10,315 nt of DNA. It comes from Chromera velia. Its lineage: Eukaryota > Sar > Chromeraceae. The notes under the pieces were generated by a model that was not told where the DNA came from, made no database searches, and worked only from the letters and a program-made list of their open reading frames with translations. The stretch covers positions 2,773 through 13,087 of the forward strand of contig JAHBMJ010003076.1 of the NCBI GenBank assembly GCA_018398765.1, in the 5' to 3' direction. Positions 1-8,991 of this stretch are shown here, one piece after another. The stretch's first letter is position 1. Each line of letters opens with the position of its first letter. The position numbers were made by a program, and so were the translations under genes.

Positions 1-762
1 GGGGGGGGGGGGGGTGCGAAGCCATGCGGCAGCACGGCCCCCCCCCGTACCGCAAAAAAAAGCTACCACACGGCACGGCCCTGCCAGGCTGTGCAGCGTA
101 GCAGTGGGATTTTCCCTAGTATGCGTTAGGCTTTTAACTCCTGGCTGGTGGAAGACGCACTCAATAGCAGTCAACTGTCCCGCTCTCATCTCTATTCCTC
201 TCTCAGTATCTTTTTCAGCATCCACATATTGACGTTGACCTAAACGTTGACCCGTTGGCAAGAAGAAAAGGGGGGGGCAACGCAAGGAGACCACGTTGAG
301 ACCGAGTTATGTTATCTAGTATGTTATTTAATGGTCTACCGCGTGGCACGCCCCCCCCCGTGCGGCTGGCAAGCCAGCCGCGCGGACCAGGACCCCCCCC
401 CCCGATATCACCCCAATATATTGATATGCGCGAGTGCGTGCGATCTCAGGGCCTCTCGGCTGATCTCAGCAAAGCTGAGCTGCCCCCCGAGGCGACTCAT
501 GCACGAGGCGACTGATCGACATGCATGCACTGCATGCTTAGTGACATCTCAGTGACTGCTGCATGGCATCTGCTGACCGCATGACGTGTGTACAGAGTGG
601 ACCTAACTGGACCTGAACTCTTACAAGGGTCATCATGGCAGCATTTGACATAAAGTCTCTTTCGTCCTCACTCTGCAGTATGAAAAGAAACCGTTCGAAC
701 ACGCCGACTGATAAGAATTGACAGGCGCGAGGGGTAGATATTGACACAGGAAGGACACGACG
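1..762. other. Upstream region without a recognisable gene
   Basis: No convincing gene is seen here. Short open frames exist on both strands but none has a recognisable domain or believable composition. The stretch is GC-rich and marked by long G or C runs: 14 G at 1-14, 9 C at 38-46, 8 G at 270-277, 9 C at 351-359 and 11 C at 393-403. A 9-base direct repeat GAGGCGACT occurs at 489 and 504. The right part presumably holds the promoter and 5' leader of the kinase gene that starts at 763, but I see no clear TATA box. Confidence 0.5.
346..381. repeat. Two adjacent inverted repeats
   Basis: GCACG (346-350) and CGTGC (359-363) flank eight C. Immediately next to them is a perfect 9-bp inverted repeat, GCGGCTGGC (362-370) and GCCAGCCGC (373-381), with only AA between the arms. 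Both could form hairpins in single-stranded DNA or RNA. No function can be assigned. Confidence 0.5.
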
Positions 763-3728
763 ATGTGGGGGGAGAAAACAGAAAAGCAGCACGGGGAAAT
801 GCAGAAGGATGCAGAGTCACAGCAGCAAAAGCAGGATTCTGCAGAGGCAGATACCTTCCGCAGCGAGTGCTTTGAAAAGCAGGTGGGCTTCCTTCAGTTG
901 TTTCGCAAAAGGTGTTGTTCTAAATCTATACATTATCACCCCTTGCCTTGTGCGTGCTGTTTGCTTTCAATGCATGCAGAGAAAGTACCTCTCCCGCACA
1001 CTCACCCCCGTGGGAACATTCACCATCGCCATTCAGTTTCTTCTGTGGCTCTCTGGGGTGTTTGACTCGAAGATGGCCTTTCTTTCGATGGGAGCCATCA
1101 CCTCGTCCGTACTGACCTTCCACGACGACCCCGCTGTGCAGATGTCGGTGCGTACAAAGGAACTGAAGTGCACGATGGGCCTCTGGACGTGCATCACCCT
1201 CTTTCATATTGCCATTGCTCTTTGGGAGCCTCCCTCTGTTGCGATGAAGCAGATTTTCCATGGGCATTTTGGTGAGTGGAATGTTCGATAAAAAAACGAC
1301 TGACCTTTGTTCCATACATAGAGAGGGTGTCTCTGTGGAAGCGACGCTCGCTGACAAGTTTGGACGGTCGCGCAATGAATATGGAGCCCGAGGGATGCCT
1401 GCGATGATATGTACTGAATTGCACTTGTTTGTGGTCAAGTGGCCGGCGTTAGTTGGATGGAGTGCGAGACTAAGGGAAGTTCATTTGCATACAAGTGAAA
1501 GACACAGACGAGGCGACACGGAGCATTGCGACTTTGCTGATTATCTCCATTATGCATGTGACCGTGCTGCATGCAGGTGTAGGAATGAAGATAATATACT
1601 CGGGTCTGCACCTGTCGGACGTTCATTTCTGGATCGTCAACCTGTCGGACAGCGTCTTCTGGTTGCTCTCCGGGTACTTTGGTTACGTGCGGTTTGCCCC
1701 CGAGGGGGACGCCTTGAGGGACGCGGACGGTTTGGTGTTCCTCTTGGCGGGGGGGGTGACACAGACTGTGATGGCAGCAGGGGTGAGGCGGTTGTCGGTG
1801 CTGACCCTTTGGGAGGCCACGGAGGAAGTGATCAGACGCCGCAAAGCAGAAGAGTCGAAGGATCGTTTTCTCAGCTACATCATGCATGAGATGCGGAATC
1901 CGCTTTCCGGGGCCTCCCTGCTTGTATATGAATTTCAAGAGACGATCAAGGGTATGCTGAAGTCAGCACGAAAAAACACCCACCCGAACGTTATGCGTGC
2001 TGCTATCTTCGCATCCGCACAGCGCCTGCAGCAGCTGACGGACTTCCTGATCCCGCAATTCGACAAGATGAAGCGTGTGTGTGACGATGTACTTCAGTTG
2101 GAGAAGTTGGAAAAGGGGGGGCTGGAGTATGCGTTCCGACCCGTTGACATCCGCAAGTGGATGACGCGTGTGGCAGGGCAGGCTGCCCCCCTGTTCAAGG
2201 GTGGCGTGTCGTTCTCCTGGGCCATCCAGACCGACGGGGAGAAGGCAGAGGAACTTTTCGAGAATCGTCCTGAGGGCGTTGCAGACTTTGTGCGCCTGGA
2301 CCAGGTTGTCTCAAATTTCCTCAGCAACGCGCGGAAGTTCACGAGGAAGGGTGAGGTCACCCTCACGTGTTCCATCAAACTGCCCTCAGATGCCGACCGC
2401 ATCAGGGCCCCCCTGCTTTCCCCCAAACAAACTTCTCCTTCTTTTCCCTCCTCCTCCTCTTCCTCAGTTGCATTGAATACCCAAACACAGCAATGGGCGG
2501 TGGGAGTGGAGGTCCAGGAGGTGCAGAGGGGAAATGAGGAGGGCCCCATCATCATGTCAGACAGAAGCCCTAAGGAAAACGGGGGGGGGAAGGGGAAGGC
2601 CAGGTGGTGCAGTGGGTAACTATGCAGATTTCTGTGCGTGACACGGGACCTGGGTTGAGCAGTGAAGACGTCTCAAAGCTTTTCAAGCCGTACGGACAGG
2701 TGAGGGCGGGGGAGTTGCAGAACGGGGGGGGGACGAGTCTGGGTCTGGTTATCTGTAAGAGCTTTGTGGAGGCGCACGCAGGAGGGAGAATAGGAGTGGA
2801 GAGTGCAGGAAGAGGGGAGGGCAGTACGTTTTTTTTCGAAATTTTCGTCCCTCTGGTGAGGGCATCTGTATCTGAAGGCACAGGTTCATACCTCGAGCGT
2901 TCTCAGAGTAGAGGAGTGGGGGAGTCGTCGGCAAAAAGCCCCCAAAGCGGATTCCCCCCAGCTCCCCCCTCCGGTCCCCCCCAGACCTGCCAGGGTCGTA
3001 CTGCCGTTTCTGCCCGTCGGATGTCCTCGCCTGCTGCCATTTTCGCGGGCCTTCGCAGGGGGAGTGTGACCGACAGCATGAATAGAGAGTTTGTGGCTCC
3101 CTCACGGAAGTTTTTGAAATCGTTGGCACAGTGTACCACCGATCCGATCAAAGAAGAGACCCCAGAGGAGGAGGGAGGGGGGGAGGAAGAGAAAAAGTCA
3201 ACACAGGGGGAGAGCGAGAGAGAGAAGATTGCGTCCGAGTCCGTTCAGCAGCAGAAAAAACGTCAGTCTGAATCAACGGAATCTGCTCTCAGCAGTTTGA
3301 CTGCGGATGTTCTGTTGGTGGACGACGATCGTTTCTGTTTGATGGCGGGGAGTGCAGCGATTCGAAGAATGGGGTTCTCTGTCGTCACTGCGGAAGACGG
3401 GGACGAGGCAGTGAAGATGTTTGAGGAGACAAGAAGCTCGTTCCGTTTGGTCTTGATTGATAAGAACATGGCCAGGCTTCATGGACCTGAGGCGGTCAAA
3501 AGTATCAGAAAGCACTTCCAGCAAGTGAAGGAAAGGGAAAGGGAATCATCTGAACCGCCAAGAGAGGGGGGCGAAGGCAATCAAGCAAGAGGTGAGCCCA
3601 TCATTGTTGGGTGTACGGGGGATGCAGTGAAAGAGTCTAGTGAGGCGTTTCTGGCAGCTGGAGCAGACAGAGTCATCATGAAACCCCTGCAGCCCAAAGA
3701 CCTTGCAGACCTCCTTGGAAAGAAATAA
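763..3728 (+). CDS. Membrane-bound hybrid histidine kinase with C-terminal receiver (two introns, one frame break)
   Basis: Two-component signalling protein: it autophosphorylates a histidine and passes the phosphate to an aspartate in its own receiver, normally on towards an HPt protein. Exons are 763-882, 980-1271 and 1577 (or 1496/1508) to 3728. ATG763 has A at -3 and an in-frame TGA upstream at 742. A short charged N-terminus precedes hydrophobic segments at about 1007-1063, 1073-1120, 1169-1225, 1624-1686 and 1729-1785. A sixth, at 1522-1581, is present only with an upstream splice acceptor. The HisKA H box has the phosphoacceptor His at 1885-1887 in IMHEMRNPL. The N box LDQVVSNFLSNARKFT lies at 2296-2343, G1 DTGPG at 2640, the F box LFKPYG at 2676-2693, and the G2-like GGGTSLGL at 2724-2747. 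A linker rich in P, S and E leads to the receiver: acidic DDD at 3321, phosphoacceptor Asp at 3459 (LIDKNM), Thr at 3615, Lys at 3681 (MKPL). The frame changes between the N and G1 boxes. About 854-881 residues if intact. The input signal is unknown. Confidence 0.88.
883..979 (+). other. Intron 1 of the histidine kinase gene
   Basis: A 97-base phase-0 intron with donor CAG|GTGGGC and acceptor TGCATGCAG|AG, preceded by a pyrimidine-rich tract. Splicing joins a charged N-terminal exon (reading ...CFEKQ) to RKYLSRTLTP at the start of the first membrane segment. It also removes the frame difference between 763-882 and 980-1271. This is inferred from splice consensus and reading frames only. Confidence 0.7.
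1272..1576 (+). other. Intron 2 of the histidine kinase gene (acceptor ambiguous)
   Basis: The donor G|GTGAGT at 1272 is a near-perfect 5' splice site, and the upstream frame meets a stop 20 bases later. Three downstream AGs restore the next frame: 1495 (ACAAG), 1507 (ACACAG) and 1576 (TGCATGCAG). I prefer 1576. It has a pyrimidine-containing run-up, a branch-like TGCTGAT about 40 bases upstream, and the same TGCATGCAG ending as intron 1. Using 1495 or 1507 would retain one extra hydrophobic segment (SIATLLIISIM), giving six instead of five membrane spans. Confidence 0.6.
2581..2589 (+). other. Run of nine G at the kinase frame break
   Basis: The frame carrying the H and N boxes is open to a stop at 2617-2619. 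The frame carrying the G1 box, G2 box and receiver is open from 2574 to 3728. They overlap across this G run. One extra G (or two fewer) would join them with no other change. The spanned stretch is low complexity (Ser-, Gly- and charge-rich), as expected of a variable loop between ATPase strands. Alternatives are a real frameshift mutation, or an unrecognised intron ending at one of the phase-compatible CAGs at 2603, 2612 or 2627. Confidence 0.6.
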
Positions 3729-3729
3729 A
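3724..3729 (+). terminator. Possible polyadenylation signal
   Basis: AATAAA overlaps the TAA stop of the kinase gene. This is very early for a 3' end signal and may be chance, since the following sequence is AT-rich and offers other AT-rich candidates (for example ATTAAATAA near 3815). Confidence 0.2.
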
Positions 3730-4408
3730 TTATGAATCGCTGATAACTATTTGATTGTCTGTTGTTCATCATTGAATGACGTCATGTGAAGAATGCCAGT
3801 GGTCATATACATATTATTAAATAACTATTGCGAGTATTTCATTGCGAGAGCAAATGTAATTTTCACGAGAATTTCCATGAATTCAGTCATCAATTCATCG
3901 ATCATCATGTACTAGACCATGCATCTAGCTGTATGTATCATATCTACACTGATTTTCCAGTTTCCAATGACTGGTCGAATGATTATGAAATTATTATTTA
4001 TGTTTGGTCTTCAAATGTTATCAAAACAGTTTTTGATCATTGCATGATCATCATTATCGATTACTATCATTATTATCATCATATATATACGTCTAGGCAT
4101 ACGCCATCGCCATCGGACTATTTTTAAGCCCTTACTAGTAGCGTTTAGCTAGGCGTTTAGCGGCAACGCACGAGGCAGTTTCATTTTGATAAGACTCACG
4201 AGAGCCTTTGATTCGAATTACTCTGGATGTTCTCTTTCTAGGCACGTACTGGCACAGTGATAACTAGAGTGACTAATATAAAAGAAAAAAACTATGATTT
4301 ACTTATGTTTCATTTAGTGTTTCATTTGACAAGACGGTATAAGACGTGATATGATCCAGTGTTGGGACCGATCGGTAGGCTGGTTGACAAACACTTAGAG
4401 GTCTGACT
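3729..4408. other. AT-rich gene-free region after the kinase gene
   Basis: No gene recognised. Composition shifts sharply to AT-rich, with imperfect ATC/ATT simple repeats (about 4040-4090) and a 9-base direct repeat GCGTTTAGC at 4141 and 4153. An open frame at 3828-4127 is a by-product of the simple repeats (His-, Tyr- and Ile-rich, no domain). It probably includes the 3' UTR of the kinase gene. Confidence 0.5.
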
Positions 4409-4445
4409 CCATATATAGGTTCGGAGGAGTGTCAGTCAAGTACCA
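4409..4445 (+). promoter_or_regulatory. TATA-like box with initiator-like sequence
   Basis: CCATATATAGG at 4409-4419 is followed about 25 bases later by GTCAGTCAAG (4431-4440), which resembles a TCAGT initiator. The spacing fits a TATA promoter reading rightward into the hairpin cluster that follows. This rests on motif appearance alone. Confidence 0.2.
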
Positions 4446-4472
4446 AGAACAATCACCAGACAAACACAGCGA

Positions 4473-4702
4473 TCACACTCTTTGGGTGTGAGTATTCACA
4501 TCAATCGATCAATCACTGCACGCGCCATGCATGGAATGCGATAGGGCTGCACGCATGCCGGTCGGGGCCGACTGACAGGCAGTGCAGAGGCGGCGTGCTA
4601 CTTGTACCACAAGGGATGAGGCTGCCCTGCGATGCAGGCAATCCGGATGGTAGATGTGAACTGAGGTGGTTCACAACAAGACAGCCTTGCTAGCGGCCTT
4701 GC
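4473..4702. other. Cluster of short hairpins, possible structured RNA
   Basis: Five inverted repeats lie within about 200 bases: TCACAC/GTGTGA (4473-4491), GTCGG/CCGAC (4561-4572), CTTGT/ACAAG (4601-4613), TGCCcTGC/GCAGGCA (4623-4640) and TGTGAAC/GTTCACA (4655-4675). A direct repeat GCCTTGC at 4684 and 4696 follows. No protein frame covers the block and I do not recognise a known RNA family. It could be an unannotated non-coding RNA read rightward, or the 3' UTR of the minus-strand retroelement, whose coding sequence ends near 4881. Chance cannot be excluded for arms this short. Confidence 0.3.
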
Positions 4703-4880
4703 ATAGAGAGCACTAGGGGGGGCATTGACTTAAAGTTTGTTCCTAGCGTCTGGCCTATACGTCTTTCATCTCTTCCTTCTGTCCTGATTACTGCTCTCGC
4801 TACTAGCTCTCTCTCTCATACGACCTCATACTTGACGCTCCTCCATCTGAATGCCTTCTTTGGCGTTTACTAAGTACTTC

Positions 4881-5536
<656 letters not shown>

Positions 5537-6172
5537 GTATCGGATTGTCATCGCATCTTGGAATTTGTCTGGGCTGAGATTCATTCCGTGTTCCTTCAGG
5601 GGGGTGGCCGTCAGCCATCCTGACTGCCTCTTTTCTTTTGACTGCCTGACTTCCTCACACTGGTCCTCACTGGCTGCCTGCCCTGACTGGCTGCCTAACC
5701 TCTCCCACTCCTTCTCTACTGCTTCTTTTACTGCTTCTTTGTGGGCTGTCTTTGCCTTCTGCCCCCTCTTCACGTGCTCGTCTGTGTCTATGTCCTCTCC
5801 TCGAAGGATGGCCTCTGTGATCGCTTCACTGGCTGCAGCTGAGGTCTTGTAGTCCCTGTCCGCTGTTTCGGTGGGTTTGGGGATGCCTAGGCCTAGCAGT
5901 CGGACCGGGAGGGCGGCAACGTCTCTCAGCCATACGTTATGTTGGGTGGGGGGCCCTCCGTTCCGTCGTCCTTTCATCAAGGCGGGGATGAGGCGGTCTC
6001 TGATCATGCCTTCCAGCTGCCCCATCTGTCTCCCCACCCCTGGCACTACCCGCGCCACAAACTTCCATTCGTGCTGCAGGGATTTTGAACAGGCTGCGTA
6101 TGCTTCGTGTAGGGCAAATTCTGCTGCTGTTGCGACTCTCTCCACGCTTCTGGCCCACTCTTTCACCTTCTC
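5537..6172 (-). pseudogene. Retroelement RT thumb and connection region
   Basis: Same frame as the YADD segment. It contains a helical region (AACSKSLQHEWKFVARVVPG) and a LPVRLLGLGIPKP motif near 5873-5910, a recognisable 'LP.RL.GLGI..P' signature of this RT family. A variable Lys/Glu/Gln-rich spacer follows, and then [16 protein letters not shown] with [11 protein letters not shown] at 5537-5569. The sensible frame changes directly after RY, within a G-rich coding-strand tract. Confidence 0.82.
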
Positions 6173-6544
6173 CTACACCCATTTCTCTCTGTGTGCGTCC
6201 GTACCTACATGCCCCCCTAGGAGACGCGTCCCCTCTACTATCTGCAGGTCAGGGAACTCTGCAAAAATCTCCTTGGCTTTCTGCACAAATTGCAGGAGCA
6301 CTACGACGATCAACTTGTCCACCTCCACTACATACCCTGCCGTGGGCCCCCTCTTGACTAACTCGCGCAGCCATGCTCGCAGCTGGCGCAACCAGCCGGT
6401 ATTGGATGCATCATCCGCATACCAGAGCTGGTGCCAGTATCTCTGGGGGGGATCGGGCTCCTGCTGTTGTTGTTTTTTCTTCTCCATTCCGGCTGCTACC
6501 CCTGCACTCCATCTGTCTGCTGTGAAAAACCAGTCGCTTCCGTT
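6173..6544 (-). pseudogene. Retroelement RT motif C (YADD) segment
   Basis: After a TGA at 6545-6547 this frame is open and carries HQLWYADDASNTGWLRQLRAW. The two catalytic Asp codons are at 6410-6415. A region resembling the family's 'GP.YGY......K..VVV' stretch follows, here GPTAGYVVEVDKLIVVV, and then EGTRLLGGHVG. It ends at TAG 6173-6175, beyond which the same frame resumes with EKVKEWARSV. That stop is therefore a point mutation inside the domain rather than a natural end. Confidence 0.85.
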
Positions 6545-6660
6545 TCAGGCCGACGCGGAGGCGGCTGAAGAGGACGATGCTGTGCGGTGCGAATCGCCAA
6601 GGGGTGGGGCGGGCGGGCGAGCTGAGGGGTGGTCCGAGTGGAGGGAGGAGGGGAGCTGAC

Positions 6661-6990
6661 TGATTCTCTCTGTCCGGCTGGCTGCTCTCACTTGTTTCTG
6701 GCTGTGTCTCTCTGTCCGCCTGTCTGCTCTCACTCGCCCCTAACTGATTCCCTCTATCCGGCTGGCTGCTCTCACTCGTTTCTAGCTGTGTCTTGCTGTC
6801 TGCCTGTCTGCTGTCACTCGCCCCTGTCTGACTCTCTCTGTCCGGCTGGCTGTTCTCGCTTGATTCTGACTGTGTCTCTCTGTCTGCCTGTCTGCTCTCC
6901 CTCATCCTTATCTGTTTCTCTCCGGCTGCCTGGCTGCTCCCGTTTGCTTCCGACTGTGTCTCGCTTTCCGTCTGCCCGCTCCCGCTGCCT
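6661..6990 (-). repeat. 84-bp tandem repeat inserted between RT motifs B and C
   Basis: Units at 6661-6744, 6745-6828 and 6829-6912 are 84 bp each, with a degenerate fourth to about 6990. Each is built of two diverged 42-bp halves sharing TCTCTCTGTCCG-type starts. On the coding strand one frame is open through the whole array with a 28-residue period (ESSQPDRENQ ... SRQADRETQ-like, polar and charged). The frame used by both flanking palm motifs is full of stops here. RTs of this family normally have only about 25 residues between QGDP and YADD; here the gap is over 600 bases. Confidence 0.88.
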
Positions 6991-7315
6991 CGGAGAGCTC
7001 GGACGAGGGCCCGGGGAGGATGGTGATAGCGTATCCTGCCATCGACATCGGGTCCCCTTGCGTCCATCCCTCTCTGCTGCTGATGGTGGTAGTCCCGTGG
7101 GTTCCTCTTAGGAAGAGCTCTGCATCCCCTCTATAGCAGTTGAAGAGGAATGTGGAGGCTCTCAGCCAGAGTATATGGGCGTTCCACAGCCCCGCTGTGC
7201 GATTTGCTGCATTGAAGGCGTTTTCGGCGTCTATTAGGAGGGTTCCGAATGCCTTTTCGGGGTTGTCGCCAGCTTCCTGTGTGAGGGTCTCCCAGAGCTC
7301 CCTCACTGCATGAAT
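6991..7315 (-). pseudogene. Retroelement RT palm, motifs A and B
   Basis: Frame shifted relative to the upstream segment by the 14-bp duplication. Motif A is LLIDAENAFNAANR, with the first catalytic Asp at 7229-7231 (the family has a D-x-x-N-A-F core). NCYRGDAELF follows, then motif B REGWTQGDPMSMAGYAI with QGDP at 7049-7060. Just after AITILP the sensible reading moves to the next frame (RALVRALRGS). This places a small indel near the G/C-rich GGGCCCGGGGA at 7007-7019. Confidence 0.85.
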
Positions 7316-7329
7316 CTCACTGCATGAAT
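7302..7329 (-). repeat. 14-bp perfect tandem duplication that breaks the RT frame
   Basis: CTCACTGCATGAAT occurs exactly twice back to back, at 7302-7315 and 7316-7329. On the coding strand the first pass reads GGIHAVRFMQ-stop, while the second copy reads IHAVRELWETL in the next frame and continues into the palm. With a single copy, the GGIHAVR and ELWETL parts are in one frame. The duplication by itself therefore explains this frameshift and stop. Confidence 0.92.
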
Positions 7330-8508
7330 CCCCCCTTCCAGGCCTCCCATGAGGCCACTGCACAGCTGATCGGCTCCGCATGCCTCCTGGAGTTCCTTTC
7401 TAGTCTCCTTCATCACTGCTTTTCCAATGAGGCGCCTGATCGCCTCCCCGATTCCTACCGGGCGCACCCCGGGGCATTTGTCTAGCACAACCAGTCTGCA
7501 TGCCATGAGTGCCTTCACCTGGTCCCACTCGAACACCCTCCTCCCCATTTCTGTTGCTAAGTTGGCAAGTTCTTTCCGTAACTCTCTACTCTCCCTCCCT
7601 AGGCTCAGGACTGCGGTGCGGAGCTGTGTGCTATCGAATCCAGACGGCCCCGCGCTGCCTTGGAGGCGGCATGCTACTGCGGCGATGTCCTCCTCGGTGA
7701 TTAGGAGGGGGGTGAGGGTGGGGAGGCCCTCTCTGGGCATCGCTTCTAGTGCTGCTGCTTGGGGTGTTTTTTCGGGGGGATGTTTGGCTTTCAGGGTCTC
7801 TGCCACCTGGTAGGTTTGTCCTCTCTTGGTGAAGGTATCTTCCCCGTCCAGGACTCCCCCTTTCTCTTGGCTTGTCAGTATCCGTGTTCCCCTCTTCATC
7901 TCCCCTGCCTGGATGAAGTTTCGAAATTTCCTCATCTCGGAGAGGCCCGCTGCCTTCTCAAGTTCTTCTCTTTTTGATCGGCTCTCGCTCTCCCCCCTCC
8001 TGCTGCTGCTGTGGGCTCTTCTGCTAATTTTGGTTGCCTTCTGAAGGAGGGTTTCTCTTCCCTTCTCCCCCTGCTCCCACAAATCTAGCCTGCTCTCAAT
8101 GGTCTCCCGTACCTTCTTTACCTTTTTGATACGGGGGTCTCTCCGGAGGGTAAGGTCTAGCATCAGCAGGAACGCTTCGCTTAGGTTGTCCCCACTCCTA
8201 ATCCCTGCAATTAGGGATTGCGTCAGCCGTACTAGCCTCCTCCCTGTGCCCCTTTTAGGGAATGCGTACTGCCCGCTGGGGTGTAGACGTTGTGCATGCC
8301 TCCACTCTCTCTCCTACCTTCCCTGAGCGAGGGGAGGCTTCCCTCCTGGCTCCCTGGGGGCCCTGTAGGCTGCCTCCATGAGGCGGTCGGCCTCCTCTCT
8401 TGTCAGGGGGCGCTTCTCCTCCTCGACCGCTCGTATGCCTACGTTCGCCTCACTTTCCTTCTCTCTCAGTGGTTGATCGTGCGGGACCTCGCGTGGGTGG
8501 CCCCTTTG
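7316..8508 (-). pseudogene. Retroelement N-terminal region and RT fingers
   Basis: Continuous frame apart from TAG at 8314-8316. A charged, Lys/Glu/Arg-rich region (for example VEEEKRPLTREEADRLMEAA) leads into the reverse transcriptase fingers: GSAGPSGFD at 7633-7659, RLVVLDKCPGVRPVGIGE around 7444-7497, then IRRLIGKAVM, and CSGLMGGLEGGIHAV at its end. The combination 'VRPVGIGE..RR.IGKAV' is characteristic of the RT family named in the parent entry. The same frame continues upstream through the 42-bp array after a TGA at 8545-8547. It ends where the 14-bp duplication throws the frame out and creates TGA at 7303-7305. Confidence 0.82.
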
Positions 8509-8900
8509 GTCTTCTCCTGCTGCTGTTTGGCTGCGCGGGGGGCCTCAGCTGTCTTTTTCTGCTGCTGTTCGGCTGCGCGGGGGGCCTCGGCCGTCTTCGC
8601 CTGCTGCTGTTTGGCTGTGTGGGGGGCCTCGGCCGTCTTCTCCTGCTGCTGTTTGGCTGCGCGGGGGGCCTCGGCCGCCTTCTCCTGCTGCTGTTTGGCT
8701 GTGTGGGGGGCCCCGGCTATCTTCTCCTGCTGCTGTTTGGCTGCGTGGGGGGCCTCGGTCGTCTTCTCCTGCTGCTGTTTGGCTGCACGAGGGGCCTCTG
8801 CCGTCTTCTTCTGCTGCTGTTTGGCTGCGCGGGGGGCCTCGGCCGTCTTCTTCTGCTGATGTTTGGCCACGCGGGGGGCCTTGGCCGTCTTCCTCTACTG
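8509..8900 (-). repeat. 42-bp tandem repeat array, nine copies plus a partial
   Basis: Nine 42-bp units start at 8509, 8551 and so on to 8886, with a partial tenth to about 8900. Each contains CTGCTGCTGTTTGGCTG on the plus strand. Because 42 is a multiple of three, every frame repeats with a 14-residue period. On the coding strand one frame reads AKQQQEKTAEAPRA-like units and another GRGPPRSQTAAGED-like units. The second frame is the one continuous with the downstream RT and with an N-terminal PWQAYGEALVRVNRICREA block. The units differ by scattered substitutions, so the array is not a recent expansion. Confidence 0.9.
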
Positions 8901-8969
8901 TGGCCTCTCGACAGATGCGGTTCACTCTGACTAGTGCCTCGCCATATGCCTGCCAGGGCCCCCTCCCCT

Positions 8970-8977
8970 GCTGGCTG
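8970..8977. repeat. Target site duplication, left copy
   Basis: GCTGGCTG, identical to 10001-10008. It lies directly outside the left inverted repeat of the DNA element. Confidence 0.82.
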
Positions 8978-8991
8978 CTAGGGTATGACAC
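8978..8991 (+). repeat. Left terminal inverted repeat
   Basis: CTAGGGTATGACAC, matching the right end with one mismatch. A related motif, CCTAGGGGTATGTGTCACTCTGA, recurs 49 bases further in (9027-9049); its CACTCTGA is also found inverted next to the right terminus. Confidence 0.8.

Noticed and set aside
247-555. 102-codon frame in the upstream region
   Set aside because: It runs through poly-C tracts and inverted repeats; the composition is not protein-like and there is no recognisable domain.
2433-2467. Strong polypyrimidine-CAG at 2467 considered as the acceptor of an intron solving the kinase frame break
   Set aside because: After 2467 only the original frame stays open, and it stops at 2617. 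The other two frames meet stops before 2574, so this acceptor alone cannot reach the G1-box frame.
3828-4127. 99-codon plus-strand frame after the kinase gene
   Set aside because: It follows ATC/ATT simple repeats, is His/Tyr/Ile-rich, and shows no domain or coding-like codon pattern.
4360-4500. Possible solo LTR starting TGTTGGGACC with a TATA box
   Set aside because: I found no matching CA-ended right border with a 4-6 bp target duplication, no primer-binding site and no second copy in the window.
6661-6990. Regular repeats considered as a CRISPR array
   Set aside because: Units are directly contiguous with no unique spacers and lie inside a reverse transcriptase gene of an intron-containing genome.
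5871-7111. Plus-strand frames of 160-262 residues opposite the reverse transcriptase
   Set aside because: They are Ser/Pro/Cys-rich, have no domain, and lie exactly antisense to recognised RT motifs.
8290-8930. Long plus-strand frames over the 42-bp array (Cys/Leu/Gly-rich repeats)
   Set aside because: They are the antisense of a repeat whose length is a multiple of three. The sequences are low complexity, and the retroelement is coded on the other strand.
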